The notes under the pieces are model-generated. The model was not told the DNA's origin, did no database searches, and saw only the letters and a program-made list of their open reading frames with translations. A stretch of 62,251 nucleotides of DNA from Actinomycetota bacterium (GTDB taxonomy: Bacteria > Actinomycetota > Aquicultoria > Aquicultorales > Aquicultoraceae): assembly GCA_014859275.1 (NCBI GenBank), contig JACUUO010000002.1, forward strand, positions 1 to 62,251, read 5' to 3'. This document shows positions 61,220 through 62,251 of the stretch, piece after piece. How positions within the stretch are numbered: the first letter of the stretch is position 1; the number at the start of each line of letters is the position of its first letter. The translations under genes were made by a program, and so were the position numbers.

Positions 61220-62251
61220 ATGGCTGATAAGATCACTATAAGTATTATCAAAGCAGATGTTGGTGGCTATGTAGGGCATGGGGATATCCACCCGGCCTTA
61301 ATTGAAAAGGCCAGGGAGAGGCTTGCTCAAGCAAAGGCGGAAGACCTACTTATCGACTATCACATCGGGAAGGTCGGTGATGATACCTCACTTATAATGA
61401 CCCATAATAAAGGCGTCGATGCGGAGCCGATCCATAAGTTCGCCTGGGATACCTTTTTGGCAATGACCGAGGTCGCAAAGGAGTATGCGCAGTACGGTGC
61501 GGGTCAGGATCTTTTATCCGAGGCTTTTACTGGTACTGTCAGGGGATTGGGGCCCGGTGTTGCTGAAATGGAGATCGAGGAGAGGCCGAGCGAGCCTATC
61601 GTCTGCTTTCTTGCCGATAAAACCGAGCCCGGTGCCTGGAACTATCCCCTCTTCAAGATGTTTGCCGACCCATTTAATACCGCAGGCCTGGTAATCGATC
61701 CAAAAATGACGGATGGTTTTAGCTTTGAGATCCACGACCTCATTAACAAGAGAAAACTTATGCTCTCTTGCCCGCTCGATTACTACTCACTTCTTATGTT
61801 TATCGGAGCACCTGATAGGTACGTGATAAAACATATCTTTCGTAACACTGATGGGTTGATCTGCGCATCAACCTCAACCCAGCGGCTCAGTCTAATAGCC
61901 GGCAGGTATGTGGGCAAAGATGATCCAGTCATGATAGTTCGCGCCCAGAGTGGCCTGCCTGCGGTTGGTGAAGTGCTTGAACCATTTTCGATACCGTATA
62001 TGGTCGCCGGTTGGATGAGGGGCTCACATCATGGACCAATAATGCCTGTCTCTTTCAGAGATGCCCACCCTACGCGATTCGATGGCCCCCCAAGGGTTGT
62101 AGCATATGGTTTCCAGCTTGCTCAAGGAAAGTTTATTGGCCCGAGAGATCTTTTTGACGACCCGGCATTTGACGGCGTGCGCAAGAAATGTGTTGATATA
62201 GCTGATTATATTAGGCTTCATGGTCCATTTGAGCCCCATAGGCTCTCGGCT
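61220..62251 (+). CDS. Fructose-1,6-bisphosphate aldolase/phosphatase, truncated by the window end
   Basis: This is the class V, archaeal-type bifunctional enzyme that condenses triose phosphates and dephosphorylates the product, making gluconeogenesis one-way. The N-terminus KITISIIKADVGGYVGHGDIHP, the metal-binding DDTSLIMTHNKG, LSEAFTGTVRGLGPGVAE, the aldolase loop region LDYYSLLMFIG and MRGSHHGPIMPVSFRDAHPTRFDGPPR (cited in part) match the family. 344 codons are visible without a stop. The remaining C-terminus lies beyond the window. ATG at 61220 has GGAGGGG upstream. The family is typical of archaea and early-branching, often thermophilic or anaerobic bacteria. Confidence 0.95.
   Translation, partial: MADKITISIIKADVGGYVGHGDIHPALIEKARERLAQAKAEDLLIDYHIGKVGDDTSLIMTHNKGVDAEPIHKFAWDTFLAMTEVAKEYAQYGAGQDLLSEAFTGTVRGLGPGVAEMEIEERPSEPIVCFLADKTEPGAWNYPLFKMFADPFNTAGLVIDPKMTDGFSFEIHDLINKRKLMLSCPLDYYSLLMFIGAPDRYVIKHIFRNTDGLICASTSTQRLSLIAGRYVGKDDPVMIVRAQSGLPAVGEVLEPFSIPYMVAGWMRGSHHGPIMPVSFRDAHPTRFDGPPRVVAYGFQLAQGKFIGPRDLFDDPAFDGVRKKCVDIADYIRLHGPFEPHRLSA

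Overview
The window looks like a chromosome segment from a deep-branching, anaerobic, Gram-positive-type bacterium, most likely an uncultured lineage within or near the Actinomycetota. This is inferred from gene order and protein content, not from a marker-gene search. The clues are a WhiG/FliA-type sigma factor and a XerC-like recombinase directly ahead of rpsB-tsf-pyrH-frr-uppS-cdsA-dxr-rseP-ispG, a short EF-Ts, an anaerobic (cbi-type) cobalamin pathway, the MEP isoprenoid pathway, and an archaeal-type fructose-1,6-bisphosphate aldolase/phosphatase. Most genes lie on the minus strand and are tightly packed, often overlapping.

Layout. 1-381: repeat-rich spacer. 382-12027: housekeeping cluster (in transcription order tgt, yajC, xerC, whiG, rpsB, tsf, pyrH, frr, uppS, cdsA, dxr, rseP, ispG). 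12028-12505: repeat-rich spacer. 12506-14336: queuosine genes (queH, a DUF2905 membrane protein, queA). 14416-15102: a plus-strand metallo-beta-lactamase-like protein that has lost most metal ligands. 15132-23824: otsB, a glycosyltransferase, gpsA with a CTG start, plsY, der, a frameshifted PDZ/radical-SAM (DUF512) gene, ispH, plsC and cmk. 23912-28493: aromatic amino acid genes aroA, tyrA, aroF and hisC. 28494-29252: repeat array. 29253-48441: cobalamin biosynthesis in two riboswitch-controlled units (cobT-cobS, and cobU through cbiJ), interrupted by a plus-strand aldo/keto reductase and a small membrane protein. 48555-50448: rluB and an AI-2E-type permease on the plus strand. 50453-58440: scpB, scpA, trpS, a site-2 protease, a DHH-CBS-CCA tRNA nucleotidyltransferase, cysK and pdp. 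58763-62251: a bactofilin-like membrane protein, an unknown anchored protein and a truncated FBP aldolase/phosphatase on the plus strand.

How the genes work together. The cobalamin genes cover cobalt insertion (CbiX, fused to CbiC), ring methylation and contraction (CbiL, H, F, G, D, J, E, C), amidation and adenosylation (CbiA, CobO, CobQ), the aminopropanol arm (PduX, CobD, CbiB) and nucleotide-loop assembly (CobU, CobS, CobT). The one expected enzyme not seen is CbiT. Both units carry a nearly identical cobalamin riboswitch followed by a candidate intrinsic terminator. Dxr, IspG and IspH contribute to isoprenoid precursors used by UppS. GpsA, PlsY, PlsC and CdsA make phospholipid.

The most unusual feature is the intergenic DNA. 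Several hairpin families share a GTAG tetranucleotide foot, like REP sequences. They sit inside a recurring block that begins at or just after stop codons: a GGTNACC/CCAGG tract, then GTGTGGG text, then a CAGTGCTGCAGTG text, then hairpins. One hairpin family shows a compensatory C-G to G-C swap and forms 44-bp tandem arrays. A separate 101-102 bp element with 18-bp terminal inverted repeats occurs twice and looks like a MITE. No transposase or RAYT gene is visible in the window.
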